Assembly: GCF_000498535.1 (NCBI RefSeq)
Contig: NZ_AVGG01000007.1
Location: forward strand, 186,001-250,000
Direction: 5' to 3'
DNA length: 64,000 nt
Source of the DNA: Flavobacterium limnosediminis JC2902
GTDB taxonomy: Bacteria; Bacteroidota; Bacteroidia; Flavobacteriales; Flavobacteriaceae
Shown here: piece after piece, positions 17,797-27,680 of the stretch
How positions within the stretch are numbered: position 1 is the stretch's first letter
Layout of the letters: each line of letters begins with the position of its first letter
Notes under the pieces: generated by a model
Told to the model about the DNA's origin: nothing
The model's database searches: none
Seen by the model: only the letters and a program-made list of their open reading frames with translations
Position numbers and translations under genes: made by a program

Positions 17797-19185
17797 TTAA
17801 ATCCCGGCAATCTGTTTCAATTCACTCACAAAACGTTCCGCTAAAACATCAGCTTCGGTTTGTGTTGGTGCTTCGGTATAAATACGGATAATCGGTTCGG
17901 TGTTGGATTTTCTTAAATGAACCCATTCCGTTGGGAAATCAATTTTTACTCCGTCTATCGTTGAAATGTTTTCAGAAGCGTATTTTTCGGTCATCGTTTT
18001 CAAAACAGCATCCACATCAATTTGAGGGGTCAGTTCGATTTTATTTTTACTCATGAAATACTGCGGATACGATGCTCTTAACTCGGCTACCGTCATTTCC
18101 ATATTTGCTAAATGCGTAAGGAATAATGCCACGCCCACTAAACTGTCGCGTCCGTAATGACTTTCCGGATAAATGATTCCGCCGTTCCCTTCTCCTCCGA
18201 TAATCGCGTTGGTCGCTTTCATCAGTTCCACCACATTCACCTCGCCTACTGCACTCGCCTGATAGCTTCCGTTGTGTTTTTCAGTAATATCTCGTAAAGC
18301 TCTCGATGATGACATATTCGAAACCGTATTTCCAGGTGTTTTGCTCAATACATAATCGGCTACAGCCACCAAAGTATATTCTTCTCCGAACATTTCTCCA
18401 TCGTTGGAAATAAATGCCAGACGATCCACATCAGGATCCACAACAACACCGAAATCGGCTTTTTCTTCCACCACCAATTTACAAATATCACCCAAATGCT
18501 CTTTCAAAGGTTCCGGGTTGTGCGGAAAATGGCCGTTGGGTTCGCAGTACAACTTTACCACTTCCACACCCATTAGCTCCAATAACTTCGGAATAATGAT
18601 TCCGCCCGAAGAATTCACGCCATCCACAACAACTTTGAACTTTCTCTTGGCAACTGCATCGGCATCCACCAATGGTAAATTCAGTACCTCATCGATGTGA
18701 ATATCCATGTAGGCATCGTTTTCTGTTATTGTTCCTAAACTATCCACATCTGAAAAATCAAAAGCTTCCGCTTCGGCAATTTCAAGGATTTTAGCACCAT
18801 CGGCACCGTTTAAAAATTCGCCTTTAGCATTTAACAACTTCAGGGCATTCCATTGTTTCGGATTGTGGGAAGCAGTTAAAATGATTCCGCCATCCGCTTT
18901 TTCCAAAGGGACTGCCACTTCCACAGTTGGTGTTGTGGACAAACCTAAATCGATTACATCAATTCCGAGTCCGACAAGTGTATTTACCACCAAATTGTGA
19001 ATCATCGGTCCCGAAATACGGGCATCACGACCAATTACAACAGTTAGTTTATCTTTACCTATATTCTGTTTTAAAAAAGTTCCGTAGGCCGATGCAAATT
19101 TCACAGCATCAACCGGAGTAAGATTATCACCCACTTTACCTCCAATGGTTCCGCGGATTCCTGAAATCGATTTTATTAAAGTCAT
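17797..19185 (-). CDS. glmM: Phosphoglucosamine mutase
   Basis: Interconverts glucosamine-6-P and glucosamine-1-P for UDP-GlcNAc synthesis (phosphohexomutase family). The phospho-serine loop is TASHNPKQWNALK, the metal loop is DPDVDRLAFI and the sugar loop GEGNGG. The C-terminal phosphate-binding block is RKSNTEPIIRIYTEA. The start at 19185 (MTLIKSISGIRGTIGG) gives 462 aa; the longer frame to 19284 is not conserved. Bacteroidota often annotate this gene simply as phosphoglucosamine mutase; a broader phosphomannomutase role cannot be excluded. Confidence 0.93.
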   Translation of the reverse strand: MTLIKSISGIRGTIGGKVGDNLTPVDAVKFASAYGTFLKQNIGKDKLTVVIGRDARISGPMIHNLVVNTLVGLGIDVIDLGLSTTPTVEVAVPLEKADGGIILTASHNPKQWNALKLLNAKGEFLNGADGAKILEIAEAEAFDFSDVDSLGTITENDAYMDIHIDEVLNLPLVDADAVAKRKFKVVVDGVNSSGGIIIPKLLELMGVEVVKLYCEPNGHFPHNPEPLKEHLGDICKLVVEEKADFGVVVDPDVDRLAFISNDGEMFGEEYTLVAVADYVLSKTPGNTVSNMSSSRALRDITEKHNGSYQASAVGEVNVVELMKATNAIIGGEGNGGIIYPESHYGRDSLVGVALFLTHLANMEMTVAELRASYPQYFMSKNKIELTPQIDVDAVLKTMTEKYASENISTIDGVKIDFPTEWVHLRKSNTEPIIRIYTEAPTQTEADVLAERFVSELKQIAGI

Positions 19186-19216
19186 ATGTATTCGTTTTTT
19201 TGGAAGTACAAATATA

Positions 19217-19440
19217 AAAGGTACTGAGGTACTGAGGCACTGAGGGGCTAAGTTTTTTTTCAAAAAATAACAAAACAAGTACATTTCTTTATACTTATCT
19301 TTATATTTACAAAACTACCCCAGAGCCTTAGCCTCTCAGAACCTTAGTACCTAGCAAAAAAAGCAAAATAATTAAATAAGTTTCTTTATATTTACAAAAG
19401 CCCTCAGTGCCTTAGCCTCTTAGAACCTTAGCACCTTGTT
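19217..19440. repeat. Three copies of a CTCAGTGCCTTAG-type intergenic repeat
   Basis: Copies at about 19220-19250 (inverted: GTACTGAGGCACTGAGGGGC), 19312-19352 (CCAGAGCCTTAGCCTCTCAG) and 19400-19438 (CCTCAGTGCCTTAGCCTCTT). They fill the whole gap between glmM and the next gene. No ORF is present. Confidence 0.7.
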
Positions 19441-19442
19441 AA

Positions 19443-20027
19443 ATGAACTTCCTAGCACACATATATCTTTCCGGAGACAACGATCTGATTAAAATCGGGA
19501 ATTTTATGGCGGACGGTATTCGCGGTCATGACTATGAGCAGTTTCCGATTGATGTGCAGAAAGGCATCCTTTTACACCGTGCCATAGATACGTTTACCGA
19601 TGCGCATCCGATTTTCCGTCAAAGCAAACACAGATTGCACGAACCTTACGGGCATTATTCGGGTGTGATTATGGATATTTTCTACGATCATTTTCTGGCG
19701 AAAAACTGGGCTGTTTATTCTGATGAAAAACTAGAGGATTATGCTGAGCGTTTTTACAATTCGCTGAGGGATAATTATGAATGGCTCAACTCAAAAACAC
19801 AAAGTATGATGCCGTCTATGATTGGTCGGAACTGGTTATCGAGTTATGCCACCGTGGAAGGCATAGGGATGATTCTGTTTCAGATGGATCATCGCACAAA
19901 AAACAGGGTTTCCATGCAGAACGCCGTAAACGAACTGCAACAATACTACACCGAATTCGAAACCGAATTCACCGATTTTTTCGAAGAATTACGCGCTCAT
20001 GTGCAACAAAAACTGGCTGTTTTATAA
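19443..20027 (+). CDS. ACP phosphodiesterase-like protein (AcpH/DUF479)
   Basis: 194 aa HD-like all-helical protein. The AcpH family removes the phosphopantetheine arm from acyl carrier protein. Opening MNFLAHIYLSGDNDLIKIGN and FMADGIRG are diagnostic, as are GILLHRAIDTFTDAHP and the histidines of VIMDIFYDHFLAKNW. It overlaps the next gene by one base (TAATG), so the pair is probably co-translated. Confidence 0.9.
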   Translation: MNFLAHIYLSGDNDLIKIGNFMADGIRGHDYEQFPIDVQKGILLHRAIDTFTDAHPIFRQSKHRLHEPYGHYSGVIMDIFYDHFLAKNWAVYSDEKLEDYAERFYNSLRDNYEWLNSKTQSMMPSMIGRNWLSSYATVEGIGMILFQMDHRTKNRVSMQNAVNELQQYYTEFETEFTDFFEELRAHVQQKLAVL

Positions 20028-20692
20028 TGAATTTCATAAACGAACTGGAAAACGCTTTCCGCCAAAATGCTTCTGTTGAGTTAGCCGGACCAATGGAAGC
20101 TTACATGAAAAATAATTTTTCTTTTTTCGGAATCAAAACCACGCCGCGCAGAGCAATTCTGAAAGAACTCTGGAAAATTCACAAAGACGAAATCAAGCAA
20201 AATTCGAGAGCGATTGCCTGGGAATTATTTTCGAAAAACGAACGGGAATTCCATTATTGTGCTATAGAGATTCTGATAAAAGAACTCAAAAAACTCTACA
20301 TTAAAGAAGATATAAAACTCATCGAGAAAATGATTGTCATCCATTCATGGTGGGACAGTGTGGACACGATTGCAAAATACCTGTTAGGGAATTATTTCGT
20401 TCAGTTTCCGGAAGAAACAGAGAACGTTATTTCAAATTTTTCCACTTCAGATAACATGTGGCTCAACCGCTCGGCTATCCTTTTCCAGTTGGATTACAAA
20501 GCCAACACAGATGCTGAATTACTGTTTTTCATCTGCGAAAAATTCAAAGATTCCAAAGAGTTTTTCATTCAGAAAGCCATTGGATGGGCATTGCGCGATT
20601 ACAGTCGTTTCAACCCGCAAGGCGTAACGGAATTTGTTTCTAAAACCGACTTAAAACCCCTCAGTAAGCGGGAAGCACTCCGCAATTTGTAA
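20027..20692 (+). CDS. DNA alkylation repair protein (AlkC/AlkD-like HEAT repeat)
   Basis: Monofunctional DNA glycosylase family acting on alkylated bases. 221 aa, starts MNFINELENAFRQNAS; family blocks are AGPMEAYMKNNFSFFGIKTTPRR, split here as MEAYMKNNF and FGIKTTPRR, WELFSKNEREFHYCAIEIL, SWWDSVDTIA and FFIQKAIGWALRDYSR. The W-D pair in SWWDSVD is where AlkD-type enzymes place catalytic contacts. A longer frame begins at 19781 but overlaps the previous gene entirely; 20027 is the better start. Confidence 0.93.
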   Translation: MNFINELENAFRQNASVELAGPMEAYMKNNFSFFGIKTTPRRAILKELWKIHKDEIKQNSRAIAWELFSKNEREFHYCAIEILIKELKKLYIKEDIKLIEKMIVIHSWWDSVDTIAKYLLGNYFVQFPEETENVISNFSTSDNMWLNRSAILFQLDYKANTDAELLFFICEKFKDSKEFFIQKAIGWALRDYSRFNPQGVTEFVSKTDLKPLSKREALRNL

Positions 20693-20754
20693 TTTCATTA
20701 AATAAAATTGACGTATTTTAGCATTTCATTCGTTTGAAAATCTAAAATACACCA

Positions 20755-22575
20755 ATGCCCAATAAAAAAGTTTCACCAGTCATTTTGTTGCTGCGCAAAC
20801 AATTAAAGCGTCTTGAAGCTTTTCTGTTTTTACTGAAATCGGTTTTGAGTAACCGTCAATTTTTATACTTATCCTGTGTATTGGTTGGGATTTCTTCCGC
20901 TTTGGCGGTGATTGTTTTAAAAACATTTGCACATTCTGTTTTCCGTTTTGCGAATTATATCGACGGAATTCTTCATCTGCCGTATTCGAACAGTATTCTT
21001 CCCATCATCGGTATTTTACTGACCGCTTTTGTCATTAAAAAATTCCTTGACGGAAGCATCGAAAAAGGAACTTCACAAATCATGATTGCGGTGGCCAATA
21101 AATCCGGAATTATGCCCAAAAAGCAAATGTATGCGCAAATCATCACCAGTTCACTAACCGTGGGTATGGGAGGTTCCGCTGGACTGGAATCACCAATCAC
21201 CATTACCGGAGCGGCTTTCGGATCCAATTACGCTCAGAAATACCGACTCAATTATAAAGACAGAACCTTATTATTGGCTTGTGGTGTGGCTGCCGGAATT
21301 GCAGCGGCATTTAATGCGCCCATCGCCGGGGTTTTATTTGCCATTGAAGTGATTTTAGCCGATATGAGTGTCACCGCTTTCATTCCGATAATGATTTCGG
21401 CAGCAACGGGTGCATTGGTTTCGACTGTGGTTTTGAAAGAAGATATCTTACTGTCCTTCCGAAGTCAGCTTACCTTTGATTATCACAACATTCCGTATTA
21501 CATCGTTTTAGGAATTTTAGCCGGATTGGTTTCGGTGTATCACGCAAGAAACTTCCGTAAAGTGGAGCATTTCTTCAGTAAATTCAAATCGGCTACCTAT
21601 AAAAAAGCATTGTTTGGCGCTTCAATTTTAGCGGTGCTGATCTTCTTTTTTCCGACACTCTTTGGAGAAGGTTATGAAAGTATTAAGGTGCTTTCGTCTG
21701 CAAATCCGGGAGTCTTACTCGAAAATACGATTCTCGACGGACATAAATCCAACCAGTGGATTTTATTGGGTTTCATCGGCTTGACCCTGATGATAAAATC
21801 AATCGCAACCGGACTGACATTAGGTAGTGGCGGGAATGGCGGTAACTTCGCACCTGCTCTTTTTGTGGGTTCGTATCTTGGTTTTTTTGTGGCCAAATTT
21901 TTCCAGCTCACCGGAATCGACAAAGATTTACCAATCAGTAATTTTTCTGTTGTGGGAATGGCTGGCGTTTTAAGCGGTTTGTTCCATTCCCCTTTAACTG
22001 CCATTTTCCTGATTGCAGAAATCACGGGCGGTTACGGCTTAATGGTGCCGCTTTTAATCGTTTCTTCCATCAGTTTTATTATTTCCAAAAATATGGAAGG
22101 ACATTCCATGGATATTAAAAACCTGGCCAATACCGGAACCGTTTTCACCTCTGATAAAGATAAAAATATCCTTTCCTCCATCGATTTATCAAAACTCATT
22201 CAGACAGATTTTGTCTCCATTACTTCTTCTTCAAAACTGGATGATGTGGTGAAATCATTATCGGAAACAAAACAATCGGTATTTCCGGTGGTTAACGAAC
22301 AGGATTCTTTTGTTGGGGTGATTCATTTTGATTCGATTCGCCCTATCATTTTTAACGCTTTTCAGGTGAAATACACCTTGTTAAGCGACATCATCGAAAG
22401 ACCCGCAGCAACAGTCAATTATGACGAAATCATGGAAACGGTCATGGAGAAATTTGAATCTTCCAATGCTTCACAGTTGTTTGTACTGAAAGACAACAAA
22501 TGCCTGGGTTATGTTACCAAAGTTGCCATTCTTGATGCGTATCGCGAGAAACTGAAATTGTTTAGAATCGAATAA
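20755..22575 (+). CDS. ClC-type chloride channel/antiporter with CBS domains
   Basis: 606 aa inner-membrane protein with about ten membrane helices (30-440) and a C-terminal cytoplasmic CBS pair (about 470-600: TDFVSITSSSKLDDVV, VVNEQDSFVGVIHFDS). Selectivity-filter motifs are GSAGLESP, a GKEGP-like variant, and GSGGNGGNFAPALFVGSYLG. The Ser-Ala-Gly-Leu-Glu form differs from GxEGP of classical CLCs but matches Bacteroidota relatives. Expected role: chloride/proton exchange. Confidence 0.94.
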   Translation: MPNKKVSPVILLLRKQLKRLEAFLFLLKSVLSNRQFLYLSCVLVGISSALAVIVLKTFAHSVFRFANYIDGILHLPYSNSILPIIGILLTAFVIKKFLDGSIEKGTSQIMIAVANKSGIMPKKQMYAQIITSSLTVGMGGSAGLESPITITGAAFGSNYAQKYRLNYKDRTLLLACGVAAGIAAAFNAPIAGVLFAIEVILADMSVTAFIPIMISAATGALVSTVVLKEDILLSFRSQLTFDYHNIPYYIVLGILAGLVSVYHARNFRKVEHFFSKFKSATYKKALFGASILAVLIFFFPTLFGEGYESIKVLSSANPGVLLENTILDGHKSNQWILLGFIGLTLMIKSIATGLTLGSGGNGGNFAPALFVGSYLGFFVAKFFQLTGIDKDLPISNFSVVGMAGVLSGLFHSPLTAIFLIAEITGGYGLMVPLLIVSSISFIISKNMEGHSMDIKNLANTGTVFTSDKDKNILSSIDLSKLIQTDFVSITSSSKLDDVVKSLSETKQSVFPVVNEQDSFVGVIHFDSIRPIIFNAFQVKYTLLSDIIERPAATVNYDEIMETVMEKFESSNASQLFVLKDNKCLGYVTKVAILDAYREKLKLFRIE

Positions 22576-22611
22576 ATCAGTATTGGTACCCGAAATTACT
22601 TTTTTTTATTT

Positions 22612-22705
22612 GGAGCGAATGGTCTGCGCATTTTCCAAAACCCTGTTCCCGCTGTCCGCATCTCGTCCCAAAAGACGAGACTGCTCCCATCGGGGCTAAA
22701 CGGTA
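22612..22705. repeat. Dispersed intergenic repeat with variable hairpin (ClC-uvrA gap)
   Basis: CCTGTTCCCGCTGTCCGC, then a TCTCGTC / GACGAGA hairpin, then CTGCTCCCATCGGGGCTAA. Same plan as 12212-12300: fixed flanks around a hairpin whose stem sequence differs. Confidence 0.6.
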
Positions 22706-22818
22706 AGCGAAGTACACAAAATCAGCAGCATTAAACACCTCTGAAAAAACAAACAGGATTTCCATCGTAAAAAAACACAACCTTTTCTATTCCTCACTGT
22801 AATTTCACTGTAAAACCG

Positions 22819-22826
22819 TACCTTTG
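22819..22826 (+). promoter_or_regulatory. -7 promoter element of uvrA
   Basis: TACCTTTG matches TAnnTTTG, 27 bp before the uvrA start. No clear -33 TTTG is seen at the proper distance. Confidence 0.55.
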
Positions 22827-22852
22827 CGTTTTGCACTACTACACAATAAATT

Positions 22853-25684
22853 ATGCTAAATACCGAGGATACTATTGAAGTTATGGGCGCCCGCGTTCAT
22901 AATCTTAAAAATATTGATGTTGTCATTCCGCGTGAAAAACTTGTGGTGATTACCGGGCTTTCGGGTTCGGGAAAATCGTCATTGGCTTTTGACACAATTT
23001 ATGCCGAAGGACAACGCCGTTACATCGAAACGTTTTCGGCCTACGCGCGTCAGTTTTTGGGTGGTTTGGAGCGACCTGATGTGGATAAAATAGACGGACT
23101 TTCCCCAGTAATTGCAATCGAACAGAAAACCACCAGTAAAAGTCCGCGTTCCACCGTTGGAACCATTACCGAGATTTACGATTTCCTCAGATTACTGTTT
23201 GCTCGTGCCGGAGAAGCGTATAGTTATAACACCGGCGAGAAGATGGTTTCCTATTCGGATGAGCAGATTAAGGAACTTATTTTCGAGAATTTCAACGGAA
23301 AGCGCATCAACATATTAGCACCGATAATCCGTTCACGTAAAGGACATTACCGTGAATTATTTGAACAGATTTCGAAACAAGGATTTGTAAAAGTTCGAGT
23401 AGACGGTGAAATCAGGGATTTGGAATACGGCATGAAAGTGGACCGTTATAAAACCCACGATATCGAAACCGTTATCGACCGAATGGCGATAGACACAACG
23501 GAAGATTTAGACAAACGTCTGACCGAAAGCATCAAAGTTGCGATGTATCATGGTGACGGAATCATGATGATTATCGAACAGGAAAGTCAGGAAGTGCGTT
23601 ATTTCAGTCGGAATTTAATGTGTCCGACCACCGGAATCTCCTATCCGAATCCGGAGCCGAATAACTTCTCGTTCAACTCGCCCAAAGGCGCCTGCCCGCA
23701 TTGCAACGGCTTGGGAACGGTGAACGAAATCAATCTGAATAAAATCATTCCAAATCCGAAGTTATCCATCAAACAAGGAGGATTTGCTCCGTTGGGAGAA
23801 CAGAAAAGCACTTGGATTTTCAAACAATTGGAATTTATCGGAGAAAAATACGGATTCAAATTAACCGATCCCATAGAATCCATTCCGGAAACGGCGATGG
23901 ACATGATTCTGAACGGCGGAAACGAAAAATTCTCGGTGGTTTCCAAGGTAATGGGAATTACGAAAGACTATAAAATCGATTTTGAAGGGATTTCGAATTT
24001 CATCAAAAACCAATATGAAGAAAGTGGTTCGGCTTCCATAAAGCGATGGGCAAAAGAATTCATGGACGAAACCGATTGTCCGGAATGTCACGGAACCCGT
24101 TTGCGAAAAGAATCCTTATATTTTAAAATCAACGAAAAAAACATTGGCGAATTATCGGCGATGGATATTGATGAACTCAGCGCGTGGTTTGAAAATTTAG
24201 ACGCTGATTTATCTGAAAAACAAAAAGCAATTGCGGTAGAAGTTGTTAAGGAAATCAAAGCCCGCTTACAGTTTCTGGTGGATGTGGGATTGAATTATCT
24301 GGCATTGCACCGAAGTTCTAAATCACTTTCCGGTGGAGAGGCACAACGTATTCGACTGGCTACGCAAATCGGTTCACAATTGGTTGGTGTTTTATATATT
24401 TTAGACGAGCCAAGTATCGGATTACATCAACGCGATAATGAAAAACTGATTCATTCACTGGAGCAATTACGTGACATCGGCAACTCGGTCATTGTGGTGG
24501 AACACGATAAAGACATGATTGAAAGAGCCGATTATGTGATTGACATCGGTCCGAAAGCAGGACGTTTTGGCGGAGAAATCATAAGCATAGGAACACCCGC
24601 AGAATTACTCAAAGAAAATACGATTACAGCACAATTCCTGAACGGAAAAATGGAAATTGCGGTTCCGGAAAAACGTCGGGAAGGTAACGGAAATGTGCTG
24701 AAACTAACAGGTGCGACAGGTAATAACCTGAAGAATGTTTCGGTGGAACTTCCTCTGGGCAAACTCATTTGTGTTACCGGAGTATCGGGCAGCGGAAAAT
24801 CGACATTGATTAACGAAACGCTTTATCCAATCCTTAACACTCATTTCTTCAATGCGGTTAAGAAACCTCAGCCTTATAAAAAAATTGAAGGTTTGGAACA
24901 TATCGACAAAGTAATTGATATTGACCAAAGTCCGATTGGGCGTACACCACGTTCCAATCCGGCCACTTATACAGATGTATTTTCGGAAATCAGAAGTTTG
25001 TACACCCAAACTCCCGAAGCCATGATTCGTGGGTATAAACCGGGGCGTTTCAGCTTTAATGTTTCCGGCGGACGTTGTGAAACCTGTGAAGGTTCGGGGG
25101 TGAGAACCATTGAGATGAGTTTCCTTCCGGATGTTTATGTAGAATGCGAAACCTGTCAGGGCAAACGTTTTAACCGGGAAACACTGGAAATCCGTTATAA
25201 AGGAAAATCGATTTCGGATGTATTGGCAATGACGGTTGATGAAGCGGTTCCGTTTTTTGAAAACATTCCGAAAATCTATCGTAAAATCAAAACCATACAA
25301 GACGTAGGATTGGGCTATATTACGCTGGGGCAACAAAGTACAACACTTTCCGGCGGAGAAGCACAACGTATCAAACTGGCAACCGAATTATCTAAAAAAG
25401 ATACCGGAAATACGTTCTATATCCTTGACGAACCTACAACCGGACTGCATTTTGAAGACATACGTGTATTGATGGACGTGATTAACAAGCTGGTAGACAA
25501 AGGAAATACTGTTTTGATCATCGAACACAACATGGACGTGATTAAACTTGCCGATTATATTATCGATATCGGTTACGAAGGCGGAAAAGGCGGCGGTGAG
25601 TTGATCGCTAAAGGAACCCCTGAAGAAATCGTGAAAAATAAGAAAAGTTATACTGCGCAGTTTCTGAAAAAAGAATTAAATTAG
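22853..25684 (+). CDS. uvrA: UvrABC excinuclease subunit A
   Basis: DNA-damage recognition ATPase of nucleotide excision repair. 943 aa, full length. Two ABC modules: Walker [10 protein letters not shown] near residue 36 and GVSGSGKST in the second half; signatures [12 protein letters not shown] and [12 protein letters not shown]; Walker [14 protein letters not shown] and [13 protein letters not shown]. Zinc-finger cysteines are visible as CPHCNG, CPECHG and CETCEG/CETCQG. Single-gene transcription unit with its own promoter. Confidence 0.98.
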   Translation: MLNTEDTIEVMGARVHNLKNIDVVIPREKLVVITGLSGSGKSSLAFDTIYAEGQRRYIETFSAYARQFLGGLERPDVDKIDGLSPVIAIEQKTTSKSPRSTVGTITEIYDFLRLLFARAGEAYSYNTGEKMVSYSDEQIKELIFENFNGKRINILAPIIRSRKGHYRELFEQISKQGFVKVRVDGEIRDLEYGMKVDRYKTHDIETVIDRMAIDTTEDLDKRLTESIKVAMYHGDGIMMIIEQESQEVRYFSRNLMCPTTGISYPNPEPNNFSFNSPKGACPHCNGLGTVNEINLNKIIPNPKLSIKQGGFAPLGEQKSTWIFKQLEFIGEKYGFKLTDPIESIPETAMDMILNGGNEKFSVVSKVMGITKDYKIDFEGISNFIKNQYEESGSASIKRWAKEFMDETDCPECHGTRLRKESLYFKINEKNIGELSAMDIDELSAWFENLDADLSEKQKAIAVEVVKEIKARLQFLVDVGLNYLALHRSSKSLSGGEAQRIRLATQIGSQLVGVLYILDEPSIGLHQRDNEKLIHSLEQLRDIGNSVIVVEHDKDMIERADYVIDIGPKAGRFGGEIISIGTPAELLKENTITAQFLNGKMEIAVPEKRREGNGNVLKLTGATGNNLKNVSVELPLGKLICVTGVSGSGKSTLINETLYPILNTHFFNAVKKPQPYKKIEGLEHIDKVIDIDQSPIGRTPRSNPATYTDVFSEIRSLYTQTPEAMIRGYKPGRFSFNVSGGRCETCEGSGVRTIEMSFLPDVYVECETCQGKRFNRETLEIRYKGKSISDVLAMTVDEAVPFFENIPKIYRKIKTIQDVGLGYITLGQQSTTLSGGEAQRIKLATELSKKDTGNTFYILDEPTTGLHFEDIRVLMDVINKLVDKGNTVLIIEHNMDVIKLADYIIDIGYEGGKGGGELIAKGTPEEIVKNKKSYTAQFLKKELN

Positions 25685-25710
25685 TAGTATAACTCTAATT
25701 TAACGGGAAG

Positions 25711-26436
25711 ATGATGAAAGACGACTTTTTAAGTGACGAAGACAAAATCCAGGATAAATTCAAAAGAAAAACCTGGAACGAAATACGCGCTAACGACTCC
25801 TGGGCTATTTTTAAAATCATGTCGGAGTTCGTTAACGGATATGAATCTATGGGGCGGATTGGTCCTTGCGTTACCATATTTGGTTCGGCAAGAACAAAAC
25901 CGGATAACAAATACTATATACTGGCAGAAAAAATTGCTTATAAAATCAGTCAGGCCGGATACGGAGTAATTACAGGCGGTGGTCCCGGAATCATGGAAGC
26001 CGGAAATAAGGGAGCTTATCTTGGAAAAGGAACTTCAGTGGGCTTAAACATCGATTTACCTTTTGAACAGCATCATAATCCATATATCGACAAAGACAAG
26101 AACCTGAATTTCGATTATTTCTTTGTCCGCAAAGTAATGTTCGTAAAATATTCTCAGGGGTTTGTGGTTATGCCGGGTGGTTTCGGAACCTTGGATGAGT
26201 TTTTCGAAGCGGTTACCTTAATCCAAACCAAAAAAATTGGAAAATTCCCGATTATATTGGTCGGAAGAGAATTCTGGACAGGATTACTGGAATGGGTTAA
26301 AAACGTGATGATTGACAAAGAACAAAATGCCAATATTGAAGACCTTGACTTGGTAAAAGTCGTGGATACTGAAGATGAAGTTCTTGAAGTTCTTGATACT
26401 TTCTATAAAAAATACAATCTTAGTCCGAACTTCTAA
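25711..26436 (+). CDS. LOG-family protein (nucleoside 5'-monophosphate phosphoribohydrolase)
   Basis: Rossmann-fold hydrolase; family members cleave the base from nucleoside monophosphates (cytokinin-activating LOG enzymes). 241 aa with the paired signatures GGGPGIMEAGNKGA and MPGGFGTLDEFFEA. An N-terminal acidic helix precedes the domain. It lies 26 bp after uvrA and is closed by a terminator. Confidence 0.92.
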   Translation: MMKDDFLSDEDKIQDKFKRKTWNEIRANDSWAIFKIMSEFVNGYESMGRIGPCVTIFGSARTKPDNKYYILAEKIAYKISQAGYGVITGGGPGIMEAGNKGAYLGKGTSVGLNIDLPFEQHHNPYIDKDKNLNFDYFFVRKVMFVKYSQGFVVMPGGFGTLDEFFEAVTLIQTKKIGKFPIILVGREFWTGLLEWVKNVMIDKEQNANIEDLDLVKVVDTEDEVLEVLDTFYKKYNLSPNF

Positions 26437-26443
26437 GAAGTAT

Positions 26444-26471
26444 AAAGCTCTCATTTTGAGGGCTTTTTTTT
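26444..26471 (+). terminator. Terminator after the LOG-family gene
   Basis: Stem AAAGCTCTCA / TGAGGGCTTT (one G-T pair) with a T run of eight. Confidence 0.85.
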
Positions 26472-26556
26472 ATAAAATAACCGTTTATAAAAATAAGAAA
26501 AGTACTTCTTTGAAAAAAAATTCATAACTTTATTTACGGTACCTAATTTTTGAACC

Positions 26557-27636
26557 ATGAGTAAAGGAAAACTTCGGGAAGACAAAACATGCTTAAACTG
26601 TGGCACCATAGTGGAAGCCCGATTTTGCCCGGAATGTGGACAGGAAAACACCGAAACCCGCAAGTCATTCCATTACCTGTTCACCCATGTTGTTGAAGAT
26701 CTTGTGCATTATGACAGCGGTTTCTGGAAAACCATTAAATACCTGCTCTTCCATCCTGCCCGATTAACACGGGAATATCTTTCCGGAAGAAGAAAAAGTT
26801 TTGTCGTGCCTATCAAACTGTATATTTTCATAAGTTTTGTAACCTTCTTCATCTCTGGTTTGCTGATACCCGTAAATAAAATGAATATTGGTGATGAAAA
26901 AGCCCCTGTTGTAATAAAAGAAGCTCCCAAAAAAGAAGGATTAAATATTAAGTACACCAATAATGATGCCCCTATCGTAATAAAAGAAACACCTGGGAAT
27001 GAAGGATTGAATATTAATTTTACCAATGACAGCCTGCCCAAACAAAAAAACATAGTAAAAGTTGATGAATATGGCTGGATGGCCGGTTTTAAATCGGTAC
27101 GCGAACTCGATTCGGTTCAGAAATCACTTCCTGAAAAAGACAGATTATCAAAACTGCACTATTGGTTTACCAAAAGAATGGTTTCGATTGCCGAACACAA
27201 TACGATGCGGGAAGCCTTCAAAAAGGGAGTAGAACTTTTTATACGGAATTTACCCAAAGTCCTTTTTCTCTACATGCCTCTTTTTGCTTTTTGGTTGTGG
27301 TTACTCCATGGAAAAAAGCGTTGGTATTATTTTGATCACGGCATTTTTACCTTACACTATTTTTCATTTCTGCTTTTACTGACAAGTATTTTTATGCTGT
27401 TGGAATGGCTTTTAAGTATGAGTGATTGGCTCATATTCGGAATTATTCAGGGACTACTGATGACAGTTTACATGTTTTGGCCGATAATTTATTTTTACAA
27501 AGCCCATAAAAGACTCTATGGCGAAAGCAAAATAATTTCTTTTATAAAAAGTTCCTGTTTATTCATGACCAATAGCATCACCCTTTTAATCATTCTTATA
27601 CTTTACAGTTTATATACTTTCATCAGCATTCATTAA
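26557..27636 (+). CDS. DUF3667 zinc-ribbon membrane protein
   Basis: 359 aa. N-terminal double zinc ribbon CLNCGTIV-EARFCPECGQE (residues 9-28), then a conserved helical segment (HYLFTHVVEDLVHYDSGF) and about five membrane helices (from 95 and from 225 to the end). This is the usual DUF3667 layout of Bacteroidota; function unknown. Residues around 120-165 hold two copies of a PVVIKEAP / PIVIKETP-type segment, a small internal duplication also visible in the DNA. Confidence 0.9.
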   Translation: MSKGKLREDKTCLNCGTIVEARFCPECGQENTETRKSFHYLFTHVVEDLVHYDSGFWKTIKYLLFHPARLTREYLSGRRKSFVVPIKLYIFISFVTFFISGLLIPVNKMNIGDEKAPVVIKEAPKKEGLNIKYTNNDAPIVIKETPGNEGLNINFTNDSLPKQKNIVKVDEYGWMAGFKSVRELDSVQKSLPEKDRLSKLHYWFTKRMVSIAEHNTMREAFKKGVELFIRNLPKVLFLYMPLFAFWLWLLHGKKRWYYFDHGIFTLHYFSFLLLLTSIFMLLEWLLSMSDWLIFGIIQGLLMTVYMFWPIIYFYKAHKRLYGESKIISFIKSSCLFMTNSITLLIILILYSLYTFISIH

Positions 27637-27680
27637 ATAAACTATTTTTTTTTGAAACAAAATCTGCGTTTTAGCTACTA

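Noticed and set aside
24704..25366. 220-codon minus-strand ORF inside uvrA
   Set aside because: It is antisense to the highly conserved second ABC module of UvrA and shows no family features; a shadow of uvrA codon bias.
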